From positions 1-18,959 of the forward strand of contig DKKP01000117.1 in the NCBI GenBank assembly GCA_002455335.1: a stretch of DNA of 18,959 nt, given 5' to 3'. The DNA comes from Anaerolineales bacterium UBA6663 (lineage in GTDB: Bacteria; Chloroflexota; Anaerolineae; Anaerolineales; UBA6663). A program made the position numbers and the translations under genes. This document shows positions 6,558 through 14,337 of the stretch, piece by piece. A model generated the notes under the pieces. The model did not search any database. It had not been told where the DNA came from and worked only from the letters and a program-made list of their open reading frames with translations. Within the stretch, counting starts at the first letter, position 1. Each line of letters starts with the position of its first letter.

Positions 6558-8303
6558 ATGAAGTTGACCGGCGCCGAAATCGTTTGGGAAGTGCTTCGTC
6601 GTGAGGGGGTCAAGACCGTCTTCGGGTATCCCGGCGGCGCGATCCTGCCGACATACGATGCGATGACCAAGTATCCGGACATCCACCATGTCCTTGTCCG
6701 CCACGAGCAAGGCGGCACGCATATGGCCGATGGCTTCGCCCGGGCGAGCGGCGAGGTCGGTGTGGCCATCGCGACCTCGGGCCCGGGTGCGACGAATATG
6801 GTCACGGGCATCGCCACGGCCATGATGGACTCGTCACCGATGGTGTGCATCACGGGCCAGGTTGGCTCAAAGGCCATCGGAACCGATGCCTTCCAGGAGA
6901 CCGATGTGACCGGCGTCACGCTGCCCGTGACCAAACACAATTACTTGGTCACGCGCGCCGACGAGATCGCGCGCACGCTGCGTGAGGCGTTCTACATCGC
7001 GCGCAGCGGCCGACCCGGCCCGGTGCTTGTCGACATCACAAAGGACGCCCAACAGACCTCGGCCGAATACGATTGGGATGCGGCCACGCCGCGTCTGCCC
7101 GGCTACCGGCCCGATCTGCATGCGCTGCCCGATGAGTTCGAGCGCGCGCTCGACCTGATCAACTCGGCCAAGCGCCCCTTGATCCTCGCCGGCCAGGGGA
7201 TCATCAAGTCGAACAGCAGCAACCTTGTGCTGCAGATCGCCGAAAAGGCCCAGATCCCGGTGGCCATGACCTTGCTCGGCATCGGCGCGATCCCGGCCGG
7301 GCATCCGCTCAACCTCGGCATGATGGGCATGCACGGCGAGGCGTGGGTCAACCAGGCCATCCAGCGCGCCGATCTGTTGCTTGCCTTCGGTATGCGCTTC
7401 GATGACCGAGTCACCGGCAACCTCAAGACGTACGCCCAGAACGCCAAGAAGATCCACTGCGAGATCGACCCTTCCGAAGTCAACAAGAACGTGCGCGTCG
7501 ACGTCGCCCTGATCGGCGATCTGAACGCCACGCTTGAAGAGATCGGGCCGGGCATCAAGGCAGTCGATCGGAGCGAGTGGGTTGGCGCGATCAATGAACT
7601 CAAGGGCGATGCTGCGGTGCGCGACATCCAGGCGCTGCCCGACAGCGGCAACCTGTACGCGGCGCATGTGATCAACGACATCTGGCGCATCACCAAAGAC
7701 GTCGATCCGATCGTGGTGACCGATGTCGGCCAGCACCAGATGTGGGAGGCCCAATACTTCCGGCACGAACGCCCGCGAACGTTGATCACGTCGGGCGGCC
7801 TGGGGACGATGGGTTTCGCCCTCCCGGCCGCGGTCGGGGCCAAGTTCGCGCGACCTGATCGCGAGGTTTGGGTGGTCGCCGGCGATGGCGGCTTCCAGAT
7901 GACTCTGGCGGAATTGGCCACGATCGTGCAGGAGAAGATCAAGGTCAACGTCGCGATCATCAACAACAGCTATCTCGGCATGGTGCGCCAGTGGCAGGAG
8001 TTCTTCTACGACAAGCGCTATGCGGCGACGCCGATGGTTAGCCCAGACTTTGTTAAATTGGCCGAAGCGTACGGCCTGCTCGGTCTGCGCGTGACCGAAC
8101 GGAGCCAGGTCGCCGACGCCGTGAAACGCGCCCGCGCGCATGATGGCACAGTGGTCATCGACTTCCGGGTCCAGAAAGAAGACGCGGTCTTCCCGATGGT
8201 GCCGGCCGGCGCCGACCTCGACAACATGATCCGGCGTCCCAAGCCGGCCGCTCCTGCGCTTCCCGAGAGCGAGGGCGACGGTGAATGGGAAATGCCGAAG
8301 TGA
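6558..8303 (+). CDS. ilvB: Acetolactate synthase, large (catalytic) subunit
   Basis: This ThDP enzyme condenses two pyruvates to acetolactate, or pyruvate with 2-oxobutyrate to acetohydroxybutyrate, the first common BCAA step. The 581-residue protein shows the 'YPGGAILPTYD' start, the ThDP-activating glutamate in 'RHEQGGTHMADG' (E50), 'ATSGPGATN', the FAD-region 'GMRFDDRVTG', 'EIDPSEVNKN', and the ThDP/Mg motif from GDG (442-444) to NN (469-470). 'GMVRQWQE' is the usual herbicide-binding region. The start at 6558 follows TTGGAGGG with five bases spacing. The same frame is open back into the repeat element, but that extension encodes only translated repeat. The regulatory subunit gene follows 14 bases downstream. 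Confidence 0.97.
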   Translation: MKLTGAEIVWEVLRREGVKTVFGYPGGAILPTYDAMTKYPDIHHVLVRHEQGGTHMADGFARASGEVGVAIATSGPGATNMVTGIATAMMDSSPMVCITGQVGSKAIGTDAFQETDVTGVTLPVTKHNYLVTRADEIARTLREAFYIARSGRPGPVLVDITKDAQQTSAEYDWDAATPRLPGYRPDLHALPDEFERALDLINSAKRPLILAGQGIIKSNSSNLVLQIAEKAQIPVAMTLLGIGAIPAGHPLNLGMMGMHGEAWVNQAIQRADLLLAFGMRFDDRVTGNLKTYAQNAKKIHCEIDPSEVNKNVRVDVALIGDLNATLEEIGPGIKAVDRSEWVGAINELKGDAAVRDIQALPDSGNLYAAHVINDIWRITKDVDPIVVTDVGQHQMWEAQYFRHERPRTLITSGGLGTMGFALPAAVGAKFARPDREVWVVAGDGGFQMTLAELATIVQEKIKVNVAIINNSYLGMVRQWQEFFYDKRYAATPMVSPDFVKLAEAYGLLGLRVTERSQVADAVKRARAHDGTVVIDFRVQKEDAVFPMVPAGADLDNMIRRPKPAAPALPESEGDGEWEMPK

Positions 8304-8317
8304 AGGGGGACTGACAC

Positions 8318-8887
8318 ATGGCCAAACACATTCTTGTGGCTTACGTTGAGGACAAACCGGGCGTGTTGAACCGGGTGGCGTCGTTGTTTCGACGGCGGGC
8401 GTTCAACATCGACTCGCTCACGGTCGGGCGCACGGAGAAAGAGGGCGTCTCGCGCATGACGATCGTGATGGACACTGACGACGTGGGCGCTCGGCGCGTC
8501 GAGTCGAATCTGTATAAACTGGTGAATGTCTTGCGTGTGGATGACATCACCGATGTGCCGTCCGTCGTGCGCGATCTGGCGTTGATCAAGGTCGCCGTCA
8601 ACTCGGGCAATCGCACCGAGGTGCTCCAGCTGGCCGACGTCTTCCGCGCCCGCGTGGTCGACGTGGACGATCGGGCGTTGATCATGGAGGTGACGGGCGC
8701 AGAAGACAAGATCACCAAGGTCTGCGATGTACTGCGACCATTTGGGATCCTGTCGATGGTGCGCACCGGTGTCGTCGCAATGCGCCGCGGGGCCGACGTC
8801 ACAAGCGAGGAGCCGCCGCTCGTCCCGGCGCGCATCGTCACAAGCGCGGTCGATCAATCGGCGTCCGACGCCGTCATGTCCGTGTAA
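8318..8887 (+). CDS. ilvN: Acetolactate synthase, small (regulatory) subunit
   Basis: IlvN binds IlvB, raises its activity and gives feedback inhibition, usually by valine. The 189-residue product begins with an ACT domain (about residues 3-77; 'VEDKPGVLNRVASLFRRRAF', 'NIDSLTVG') followed by the IlvN C-terminal domain ('RDLALIKV', 'ALIMEVTG', 'FGILSMVRTGVVAMRRG'). About 25 residues beyond the usual end ('VTSEEPPLVPARIVTSAVDQ...') form a low-complexity tail that the common 160-170-residue homologues lack. The SD AAGGGGGA starts at the ilvB stop, eight bases from the ATG, suggesting coupled translation and balanced subunits. Confidence 0.95.
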   Translation: MAKHILVAYVEDKPGVLNRVASLFRRRAFNIDSLTVGRTEKEGVSRMTIVMDTDDVGARRVESNLYKLVNVLRVDDITDVPSVVRDLALIKVAVNSGNRTEVLQLADVFRARVVDVDDRALIMEVTGAEDKITKVCDVLRPFGILSMVRTGVVAMRRGADVTSEEPPLVPARIVTSAVDQSASDAVMSV

Positions 8888-8888
8888 T

Positions 8889-8970
8889 CATTTGCGATTT
8901 GCGATTGGTGATTTGTCATTTCCTGCTGGCAAAGTGGAAATCGCCAATCACCAATCGCCAATCGCCAATC
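8889..8970. repeat. 82-nt inverted tandem-heptamer hairpin element (copy 2, ilvN-ilvC gap)
   Basis: The left arm begins one base after the ilvN stop with CATTTGCG and four heptamers. TTTCC (about 8919-8923) pairs with GGAAA (8936-8940) around a loop of about 12 nt. The right arm is AATCGCC/AATCACC/AATCGCC/AATCGCC, the reverse complement of the left-arm units. The loop (TGCTGGC...) resembles that of copy 4. The ilvC SD lies six bases beyond the right end. Confidence 0.9.
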
Positions 8971-8983
8971 TCTCCGAGGAACC

Positions 8984-10003
8984 ATGGCAACCATCTACTA
9001 CGAAAAAGACGCCGATCTCGCCCTCATTCGCACCAAGAGAGTGGCCGTGATCGGGTATGGGTCGCAGGGGCATGCGCACTCGCTCAACCTCAAGGACAGC
9101 GGTGTCGACGTGCGCGTGGGCCTGGCGGACGGCAGCACAAGCCGGGCCAAGGCTGAGGCGGCCGGGTTGACCGTTGGGTCGGTGGCCGAGGTCTCGGCCT
9201 GGGCCGACGTCATCATGATCCTGGCACCCGATACCAAGCAGCCCAAGATCTACGCCGACTCGATCGCGCCGCACCTGGGCAAGGGCAAGACCCTGATGTT
9301 CGGGCACGGCTTCAACATCCGCTATGGCACGATCGTGCCGCCGGCCGACGTCGATGTCAGCATGATCGCGCCCAAGGCGCCCGGTCACCGCGTTCGCGAA
9401 CTCTACGTCGACGGGCAGGGCACGCCGGCGCTGTTGGCCGTGCACCAAGACGCCTCGGGCTCGGCCAAGGCCCTGGCGCTGTCGTACGCCATGGCGCTGG
9501 GCGTCGCCCGGGCGGGCGTGCTCGAGACGACCTTCAGCGAGGAGACCGAAACCGACCTGTTCGGCGAGCAGGCCGTGCTGTGCGGCGGCGTCAGCGCGCT
9601 GGTCAAGGCCGGCTTCGAGACGCTTGTCAAGAACGGCTACCAGCCCGAGATCGCGTACTTCGAGTGTCTGCATGAGCTCAAGCTGATTGTCGACCTAATG
9701 TACCGCGGCGGCATCAACTACATGCACTACTCGGTCAGCGACACAGCCGAGCACGGCAGCTACACCGGCGGCCCACGCGTCATCACCGAGGAGACGGCCG
9801 GCGAGATGCAGAAGATGCTCGACGAGATCAAGGACGGCACCTACGCCCGGAAGTGGATCGCCGAGAACGAGGAAGGCCGCCCGTGGTTCAACGCCACCCG
9901 CAAGGCCGGCCAGGAGCACACGATCGAGAAGGTCGGCGAGCAGCTGCGCGACATGATGCCGTTCCTGAACCCGGTCAAGGTCAAGCCGGAAGAGCAGGGA
10001 TAG
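8984..10003 (+). CDS. ilvC: Ketol-acid reductoisomerase (class I)
   Basis: IlvC isomerises and reduces acetolactate and acetohydroxybutyrate to dihydroxy acids with Mg2+ and usually NADPH. The 339-residue length is that of the short class I form. The Rossmann motif is 'GYGSQGHAH' (24-32). Active-site positions fit the family: H108, K131, D191, E195, E227, E231 and S252. The cofactor loop reads '[12 protein letters not shown]' (46-57), keeping the serines that usually contact the NADPH 2'-phosphate but lacking the common arginine after 'GL', so the cofactor preference deserves checking. The start has GAGGA with three bases spacing. The stop codon TAG is itself the first triplet of the TAGTCGGG repeat array that follows. 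Confidence 0.97.
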   Translation: MATIYYEKDADLALIRTKRVAVIGYGSQGHAHSLNLKDSGVDVRVGLADGSTSRAKAEAAGLTVGSVAEVSAWADVIMILAPDTKQPKIYADSIAPHLGKGKTLMFGHGFNIRYGTIVPPADVDVSMIAPKAPGHRVRELYVDGQGTPALLAVHQDASGSAKALALSYAMALGVARAGVLETTFSEETETDLFGEQAVLCGGVSALVKAGFETLVKNGYQPEIAYFECLHELKLIVDLMYRGGINYMHYSVSDTAEHGSYTGGPRVITEETAGEMQKMLDEIKDGTYARKWIAENEEGRPWFNATRKAGQEHTIEKVGEQLRDMMPFLNPVKVKPEEQG

Positions 10004-10036
10004 TCGGGTAGTCGAGTAGTCAGGTAGTCGGGTAGT
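10001..10036 (+). repeat. Left tandem array of the 8-nt unit TAGTCGGG
   Basis: Four complete units with one or two substitutions plus a partial fifth. The first unit supplies the ilvC stop codon. Confidence 0.9.
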
Positions 10037-10051
10037 CTCATCGAGACTACC
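10031..10051 (+). promoter_or_regulatory. Perfect 9-bp hairpin upstream of the four-helix-bundle gene
   Basis: GGTAGTCTC (10031-10039) and GAGACTACC (10043-10051) flank a 3-nt loop, built from the last left-arm unit and one inverted unit. It lies just before the SD AGGGGG (10054-10059). It may cap the left array or affect translation; there is no U-tract, so it is not a terminator. Confidence 0.7.
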
Positions 10052-10062
10052 GCAGGGGGCGG

Positions 10063-10437
10063 ATGAAGATCGAGCGGTTTGAGGATGTGCAATCGTGGCA
10101 GGCGGGACGCGAACTGGCCCGCCTGGTCTACGATGCCTGTCGGGCAACGGCGTTTGCCAGGGATTTTGGCTTGAGGGATCAGATCCAACGAGCGGCGGGC
10201 TCGGTGATGCACAACGTCGCTGAAGGGTTCGAGGCCGGTTCCGATGCTGAGTTCGTCCGCTACCTCAAGATCGCACGACGATCCGCCAGCGAGGTCCAGT
10301 CGCAGTGCTATCTGGCGCTGGATCTGGCCTACATCGACAAGGAATGCTTCGATCAGATCTACGCGAAAGCCAATGACGTGAAGCGACTCATCAATGCCTT
10401 GATCGGCTATCTAAATCGCGCGCGCCAAGTGGCTTGA
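10063..10437 (+). CDS. Four-helix-bundle protein (23S rRNA intervening-sequence protein / S23 family)
   Basis: The 124-residue protein has the hallmarks of the four-helix-bundle family first seen in 23S rRNA intervening sequences and related to the Avd accessory protein of diversity-generating retroelements. It opens with '[24 protein letters not shown]' segments, then '[23 protein letters not shown]', '[23 protein letters not shown]' and a final helix '[18 protein letters not shown]', matching four predicted helices. Such proteins are small, basic and probably bind nucleic acid; no enzymatic activity is established. The start has a good SD (AGGGGG). It has no apparent role in BCAA synthesis. 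Its position inside an inverted-repeat unit between ilvC and leuA points to insertion. Whether it binds the flanking repeat RNA or DNA is speculation. Confidence 0.88.
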   Translation: MKIERFEDVQSWQAGRELARLVYDACRATAFARDFGLRDQIQRAAGSVMHNVAEGFEAGSDAEFVRYLKIARRSASEVQSQCYLALDLAYIDKECFDQIYAKANDVKRLINALIGYLNRARQVA

Positions 10438-10441
10438 GAGG

Positions 10442-10473
10442 GACTACCCGACTACCCGACTACCGGACTACAT
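10442..10473 (+). repeat. Right tandem array of the 8-nt unit (GACTACCC), inverted relative to the left array
   Basis: Units GACTACCC, GACTACCC, GACTACCG and GACTACAT are contiguous, and GACTATGG continues the pattern. The leuA start codon ATG at 10472 falls inside the array. Confidence 0.9.
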
Positions 10474-12067
10474 GACTATGGACAACTACGTTCGCATCTT
10501 CGACACGACTTTGAGAGACGGCGAGCAGTCGCCGGGCGCCAGCATGACCTCGGCCGAGAAGATCGAGGTCGCGCGCGCGTTGGCGCGGCTGGGGGTCGAC
10601 ATCATCGAGGCCGGCTTCGCGGCCGCCTCGCCCGACGACCTCGAGGCCATCCGCCGGATTTCGCGCGAGGTCAGCAAGATCGCCGGGGCGCGCGGAGAGC
10701 CGCCCGTGATCTGTTCGCTCGCCCGCGCGAACAAGGGCGACATCGACAAGGCCTGGTTGGCCGTCCAGGATGCGCCGCGCCCGCGCATCCACACCTTTCT
10801 GGCGACCTCCGAGATCCATATGAAATACAAGCTCAAGATGGATCCCGAGGAGGTGGTCGACCGGGTCGTCAATATGGTCGGCTACGCCCGCAGCCTGTGC
10901 ACCGACGTCGAGTTCAGCCCCGAGGACGCCGGCCGTAGCGATCCCAAGTTCCTGTACGTCGTGCTCGAGCAGGCCATCAAGGCCGGCGCGACCACGCTCA
11001 ACATCCCAGACACGGTCGGCTACACCACGCCGGATGAATACGGCGCCTTGATCCGCGGCATCGTCGAGAACGTGCCGGGCGTCGAGAACGTCATCCTGTC
11101 GACGCACTGCCACGACGACCTGGGGCTGGCCACGGCCAATACCCTGGCCGGCATCCGCAACGGCGCCCGGCAGGTCGAGGTCACGATCAACGGCATCGGC
11201 GAACGCGCCGGCAACACCTCGCTTGAAGAGGTGGTGATGGCGCTTCAGACGCGCCGCCCGGTCTTTGGGCTGAGCACCGGGATCGATACGACCCATCTGG
11301 TGCGGGTCAGCCGGCTGGTGAGCAACTACACGAGCATCGTCGTCCCGCCCAATAAGGCGATCGTCGGGGCCAACGCCTTTGCGCACGAGGCCGGGATCCA
11401 TCAAGACGGCATGCTCAAGAACCAGGAGACCTACGAAATCATGCGACCCGAGACCGTGGGCGCGCAGAATACGCGCCTCGTGCTCGGCAAACACTCCGGC
11501 CGGCACGCGCTCAAGGCGCGCCTGCTCGAGCTCGGCTACGAATTGTCGGACGCTGACCTCGATAAGGCCTTCGAGCGCTTCAAGACCATGGCCGACAAGA
11601 AGAAGGTCATCACCGACGCCGATCTCGAGGCCCTGGTGTCCGATGAGTTGCTCCAGTCGCATGAGTTCTACAAGCTGGACGACATGCAGGTCGCGTCGGG
11701 CACGATCGGAATGCCGACCGCCACGGTGCGCCTGATCGGCCCCGACGGCCAGAAGCGGGCCGTGGCCGCGATCGGCACAGGCCCGGTCGACGCGGTCTAC
11801 AAGGCGATCGACCAGATCGTTCAGGTGCCCGCGACCCTGCTCGAGTTCTCGGTCCATGCGGTCACCGAGGGCATCGATGCCGTCGGTGAAGTGAGCGTGC
11901 GCGTCTCGGCCAACGAACTCCCCGGAAAGACCATGACCTACGCCGAAACCGAGCGGGTGCGCTCGTACGGCGGATACGGCGCCGACACCGACATCATCGT
12001 TGCCAGCGCCAAAGCCTACCTCTCCGCGCTCAACAAGGTGCTCATCACCTCGCGCGGGGGAGACTAA
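10472..12067 (+). CDS. leuA: 2-isopropylmalate synthase
   Basis: LeuA condenses 2-oxoisovalerate with acetyl-CoA, the committed step of leucine synthesis, and is normally inhibited by leucine. The 531-residue protein has the DRE-TIM metallolyase start '[13 protein letters not shown]', the metal-binding HCH motif in '[18 protein letters not shown]', '[18 protein letters not shown]' and '[13 protein letters not shown]'. A C-terminal LeuA allosteric domain follows (about residues 395-525; 'VDAVYKAID', '[18 protein letters not shown]'). Starts at 10472 and 10478 are both possible (ATGACTATG); a weak GGA at 10465-10467 favours 10472. No strong SD exists because the upstream sequence is repeat array, so translation may depend on coupling or on an open mRNA. 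Confidence 0.96.
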   Translation: MTMDNYVRIFDTTLRDGEQSPGASMTSAEKIEVARALARLGVDIIEAGFAAASPDDLEAIRRISREVSKIAGARGEPPVICSLARANKGDIDKAWLAVQDAPRPRIHTFLATSEIHMKYKLKMDPEEVVDRVVNMVGYARSLCTDVEFSPEDAGRSDPKFLYVVLEQAIKAGATTLNIPDTVGYTTPDEYGALIRGIVENVPGVENVILSTHCHDDLGLATANTLAGIRNGARQVEVTINGIGERAGNTSLEEVVMALQTRRPVFGLSTGIDTTHLVRVSRLVSNYTSIVVPPNKAIVGANAFAHEAGIHQDGMLKNQETYEIMRPETVGAQNTRLVLGKHSGRHALKARLLELGYELSDADLDKAFERFKTMADKKKVITDADLEALVSDELLQSHEFYKLDDMQVASGTIGMPTATVRLIGPDGQKRAVAAIGTGPVDAVYKAIDQIVQVPATLLEFSVHAVTEGIDAVGEVSVRVSANELPGKTMTYAETERVRSYGGYGADTDIIVASAKAYLSALNKVLITSRGGD

Positions 12068-12068
12068 A

Positions 12069-12143
12069 CATTGGTGATTTGCGATTGGTGATTTGTGATT
12101 GCTCTGTGCCCCGAGGAAATCGCAAATCACAAATCGCAAATCG
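12069..12143. repeat. 75-nt inverted tandem-heptamer hairpin element (copy 3, leuA-leuC gap)
   Basis: The element starts one base after the leuA stop with CATTGGTG, then ATTTGCG, ATTGGTG and ATTTGTG. The right arm (12115-12143) is GAAATCGC/AAATCAC/AAATCGC/AAATCG. The loop (GCTCTGTGCCCCGAG) differs from the other copies, and this copy is shortest. The leuC SD AGAGG (12153-12157) is intact just beyond it. Confidence 0.88.
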
Positions 12144-12162
12144 TACATTGCTAGAGGTATCG

Positions 12163-13563
12163 ATGCCAAAGACCTTGTTCGAAAAGATCTGGGACGCGCA
12201 CATCGTGGCCCAGGAGCCGGATTCGCCGGCTGTGCTGTACATCGATCTGCACCTGGTGCATGAGGTGACGTCGCCGCAGGCCTTCACCGGGCTGCGCAGC
12301 CGCGGCCTCAAAGTGCGCCGGCCCGAACGGACCGTGGCGACGATGGACCACGGCATCCCGACCACGCCGCTGGATGTGCCGATCATGGATCAGCTGGCCG
12401 CGCATCAGATCAAGGTGCTCGAGGACAACACGAAAGAGTTCGGCGTGCAGTTGTACGGCATGCACTCGGCCCATCGCGGTATCGTGCACGTCATCGGGCC
12501 GGAGCTCGGTTTGACCCAGCCCGGGATGACGATCGTCTGCGGCGATAGCCATACAAGCACCCACGGCGCCTTTGGGGCGCTGGCGTTTGGGATCGGCACA
12601 AGCGAGGTCGAGATGGTGCTGGCGACCCAGTGTTTGCTGCAGCGCAAGCCCAAGACCTGCGAGGTGCGAGTCGATGGCCAGCTGGCAACCGGCGTATCGT
12701 CGAAAGACATCATCCTGGCCTTGATCGCCAAGATCGGGATCGGCGGCGGCACCGGCTACGTCTTCGAGTACACGGGCAGCGCCATCCGCAGCCTGACGAT
12801 GGAACAGCGTATGACGATCTGCAACATGTCGATCGAGGGCGGGGCGCGGGCCGGCATGATCGCGCCAGACGACGCCACGATCGAGTATGTGGCCGGGCGC
12901 GAGTTCTCGCCCAAGGGCGCGGATTGGGATTCTGCAGTTGCACGCTGGCGCGCGCTGCCCTCCGATGAGGGCGCGACCTACGACTCGTCGATCATGCTTG
13001 ACGCCGCGGCGCTCGAGCCCATGATCACCTACGGCACCAACCCGGGCATGGGCATGCGCATCACCGAGCGCATCCCCGATCCGGCCGGGCTTGGCGACGC
13101 CAACCAGAAGCTGGCGCTCGAGAAGGCCCTGAACTATATGGACCTGCGCCCCGGGCAGCCGCTGCTGGGCAAGAAGGTCGACGTGGTCTTCATCGGCTCG
13201 TGCACCAACTCGCGCATCTCGGATCTGCGCCTCGCGGCCGGGTTGCTCAAAGGCCGCAAGGTCGCCGACGGACTGCGGGTGATGGTGGTTCCCGGCTCGC
13301 AGGACGTTAAGAAGCAAGCTGAGCAGGAGGGCCTCGACAAGGTCTTCAAAGAGGCCGGGGCCGAGTGGCGCGAGGCCGGTTGCTCGATGTGCATCGCCAT
13401 GAACGGCGACCAGCTGCAGCCCGGCCAGTACGCGGTCAGCACAAGCAACCGCAACTTCGAGGGCCGGCAAGGCAAGGGCGGGCGTACCTTCCTGGCCTCG
13501 CCGCTGACCGCCGCCGCCACGGCTCTCACGGGCGCCATCACCGACGTGCGAACTCTCATCTAG
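12163..13563 (+). CDS. leuC: 3-isopropylmalate dehydratase, large subunit
   Basis: LeuC carries the [4Fe-4S] cluster of isopropylmalate isomerase and, with LeuD, converts 2- to 3-isopropylmalate; in the citramalate pathway the same type of enzyme isomerises citramalate. From 12163 the product is 466 residues. Cluster cysteines are C347 ('GSCTNSR'), C407 and C410 ('GCSMC'), the same numbering as in the E. coli enzyme. 'MDHGIPTT', '[13 protein letters not shown]' and 'NRNFEGRQG' are further aconitase-family motifs. The SD AGAGG lies about five bases upstream. An in-frame ATG at 12079 is rejected because the added residues are translated repeat. Confidence 0.97.
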   Translation: MPKTLFEKIWDAHIVAQEPDSPAVLYIDLHLVHEVTSPQAFTGLRSRGLKVRRPERTVATMDHGIPTTPLDVPIMDQLAAHQIKVLEDNTKEFGVQLYGMHSAHRGIVHVIGPELGLTQPGMTIVCGDSHTSTHGAFGALAFGIGTSEVEMVLATQCLLQRKPKTCEVRVDGQLATGVSSKDIILALIAKIGIGGGTGYVFEYTGSAIRSLTMEQRMTICNMSIEGGARAGMIAPDDATIEYVAGREFSPKGADWDSAVARWRALPSDEGATYDSSIMLDAAALEPMITYGTNPGMGMRITERIPDPAGLGDANQKLALEKALNYMDLRPGQPLLGKKVDVVFIGSCTNSRISDLRLAAGLLKGRKVADGLRVMVVPGSQDVKKQAEQEGLDKVFKEAGAEWREAGCSMCIAMNGDQLQPGQYAVSTSNRNFEGRQGKGGRTFLASPLTAAATALTGAITDVRTLI

Positions 13564-13564
13564 G

Positions 13565-13646
13565 GATTTGCGATTGGCGATTGGTGATTTGTGATTTCCT
13601 TCTGGCTCAACCGAAATCGCAAATCACCAATCGCAAATCACCAATG
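13565..13646. repeat. 82-nt inverted tandem-heptamer hairpin element (copy 4, leuC-leuD gap)
   Basis: The left arm GATTTGCG, ATTGGCG, ATTGGTG, ATTTGTG begins one base after the leuC stop. The right arm (about 13612-13646) is CGAAATCGC/AAATCACC/AATCGCA/AATCACC/AATG. Length and loop start (TTTCCTTCTGGC) match copy 2. The right end lies four bases from the leuD start codon and leaves almost no SD. Confidence 0.9.
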
Positions 13647-13650
13647 GAAT

Positions 13651-14235
13651 ATGGCTTCTTTCACCACCCTCACTTCCCGACAGGTCGCGCTGCCGATCAA
13701 CGACATCGACACCGATCAGATCATCCCGGCCCAGTTCTTGAAGGTCACCGACAAGAACGGTCTGGGCCAGGTCGTGTTTCATAGCTGGCGCTTCCTGGAA
13801 GATGGATCGCCAAACCCCGACTTCGTGCTCAATCAGCCGGTTTCGCAGGGCGCCCAGATCCTGCTGGCCGGCGATAACTTCGGCTGTGGGTCGTCGCGCG
13901 AGCACGCGCCGTGGGCGTTGACCGGGTTCGGCTTCCGGGCCGTGATCAGCACGTCGTTTGCCGACATCTTTCGCAACAACGCGTTGAAGAACGGCCTGTT
14001 GCCCGTGGTCGTCGACGCGCCCACGCACCAGATGCTCTTCGATCTGGCCGAAGAGGCCCCGCAGGCCACGCTCAGTATCGATCTACCCAGCCAGACCCTG
14101 ACGCTGCCCGGCGGTCAGACCGTGTCGTTCCCGATCGACGGGTTCAACAAGGCGTGTCTGCTCAACGGCACGGACGAGATCGGGTATGTGATGGGGTTTG
14201 AGCAGGACATCCTAGCGTTCGAGAAAGGTCGCTGA
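13651..14235 (+). CDS. leuD: 3-isopropylmalate dehydratase, small subunit
   Basis: LeuD is the swivelling aconitase-type domain that completes isopropylmalate isomerase with LeuC. The 194-residue product has 'PINDIDTDQIIPAQFLK' (15-31), 'GDNFGCGSSREHAPWAL' (74-90) with the substrate-recognition loop, and 'ISTSFADIFRNNALKNGLLP' (99-118). The start at 13651 fits family N-termini ('FTTLTSRQVALPINDIDTD'). Upstream sequence is repeat element, and only GGA two to three bases before the ATG resembles an SD. A start at 13591 in the same frame would translate the repeat and is rejected. The TGA stop overlaps the next repeat element. Confidence 0.95.
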   Translation: MASFTTLTSRQVALPINDIDTDQIIPAQFLKVTDKNGLGQVVFHSWRFLEDGSPNPDFVLNQPVSQGAQILLAGDNFGCGSSREHAPWALTGFGFRAVISTSFADIFRNNALKNGLLPVVVDAPTHQMLFDLAEEAPQATLSIDLPSQTLTLPGGQTVSFPIDGFNKACLLNGTDEIGYVMGFEQDILAFEKGR

Positions 14236-14337
14236 TTTGCGATTTGCGATTGGTGATTTGCGATTTCCTCGGGGCCGCAAGGCGCCTTGGAAACACCAGA
14301 CTTCCAATCACAAATCACCAATCGCCAATCACAAATG
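14234..14337. repeat. 104-nt inverted tandem-heptamer hairpin element (copy 5, leuD-cimA gap)
   Basis: The left arm GATTTGCG, ATTTGCG, ATTGGTG, ATTTGCG overlaps the last two bases of the leuD stop. The right arm (about 14304-14337) is CAATCACA/AATCACC/AATCGCC/AATCACA/AATG, and its terminal ATG is a possible cimA start. The loop contains GGGGCC-GCAA-GGCGCC, a slightly mismatched version of the perfect loop hairpin in copy 1. Both are 104 nt long, indicating recent common origin. Confidence 0.9.

Larger units (their letters stand above)
10001..10473. mobile_element. Putative IVS-like insertion unit: inverted 8-nt tandem-repeat arms around a four-helix-bundle gene
   Basis: Left arm 10001-10036 is a tandem array of TAGTCGGG variants (TAGTCGGG, TAGTCGAG, TAGTCAGG, TAGTCGGG, TAGTC...). 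Right arm 10442-10473 is GACTACCC, GACTACCC, GACTACCG, GACTACAT, the reverse complement. Between them sits only the 124-codon four-helix-bundle gene. In mRNA the arms could make a stem of roughly 30 bp closing a loop of about 400 nt, the same architecture as 23S rRNA intervening sequences that encode this protein family. The unit fits exactly between the ilvC stop and the leuA start. It may be mobile or a relic; no transposase or target duplication is visible. Confidence 0.6.

Noticed and set aside
8889..8970. Heptamer arrays as a CRISPR array
   Set aside because: Units are 7 nt, contiguous without spacers, and arranged as one inverted pair per gap; no cas genes are present.
10001..10473. 23S rRNA gene fragment carrying the intervening-sequence protein
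   Set aside because: The flanks are intact ilvC and leuA coding sequence, with no rRNA sequence on either side.
10460..12169. A 569-codon open frame on the minus strand
   Set aside because: Antisense to leuA, whose family motifs are complete on the plus strand; the start lies in a repeat element. Shadow frame.
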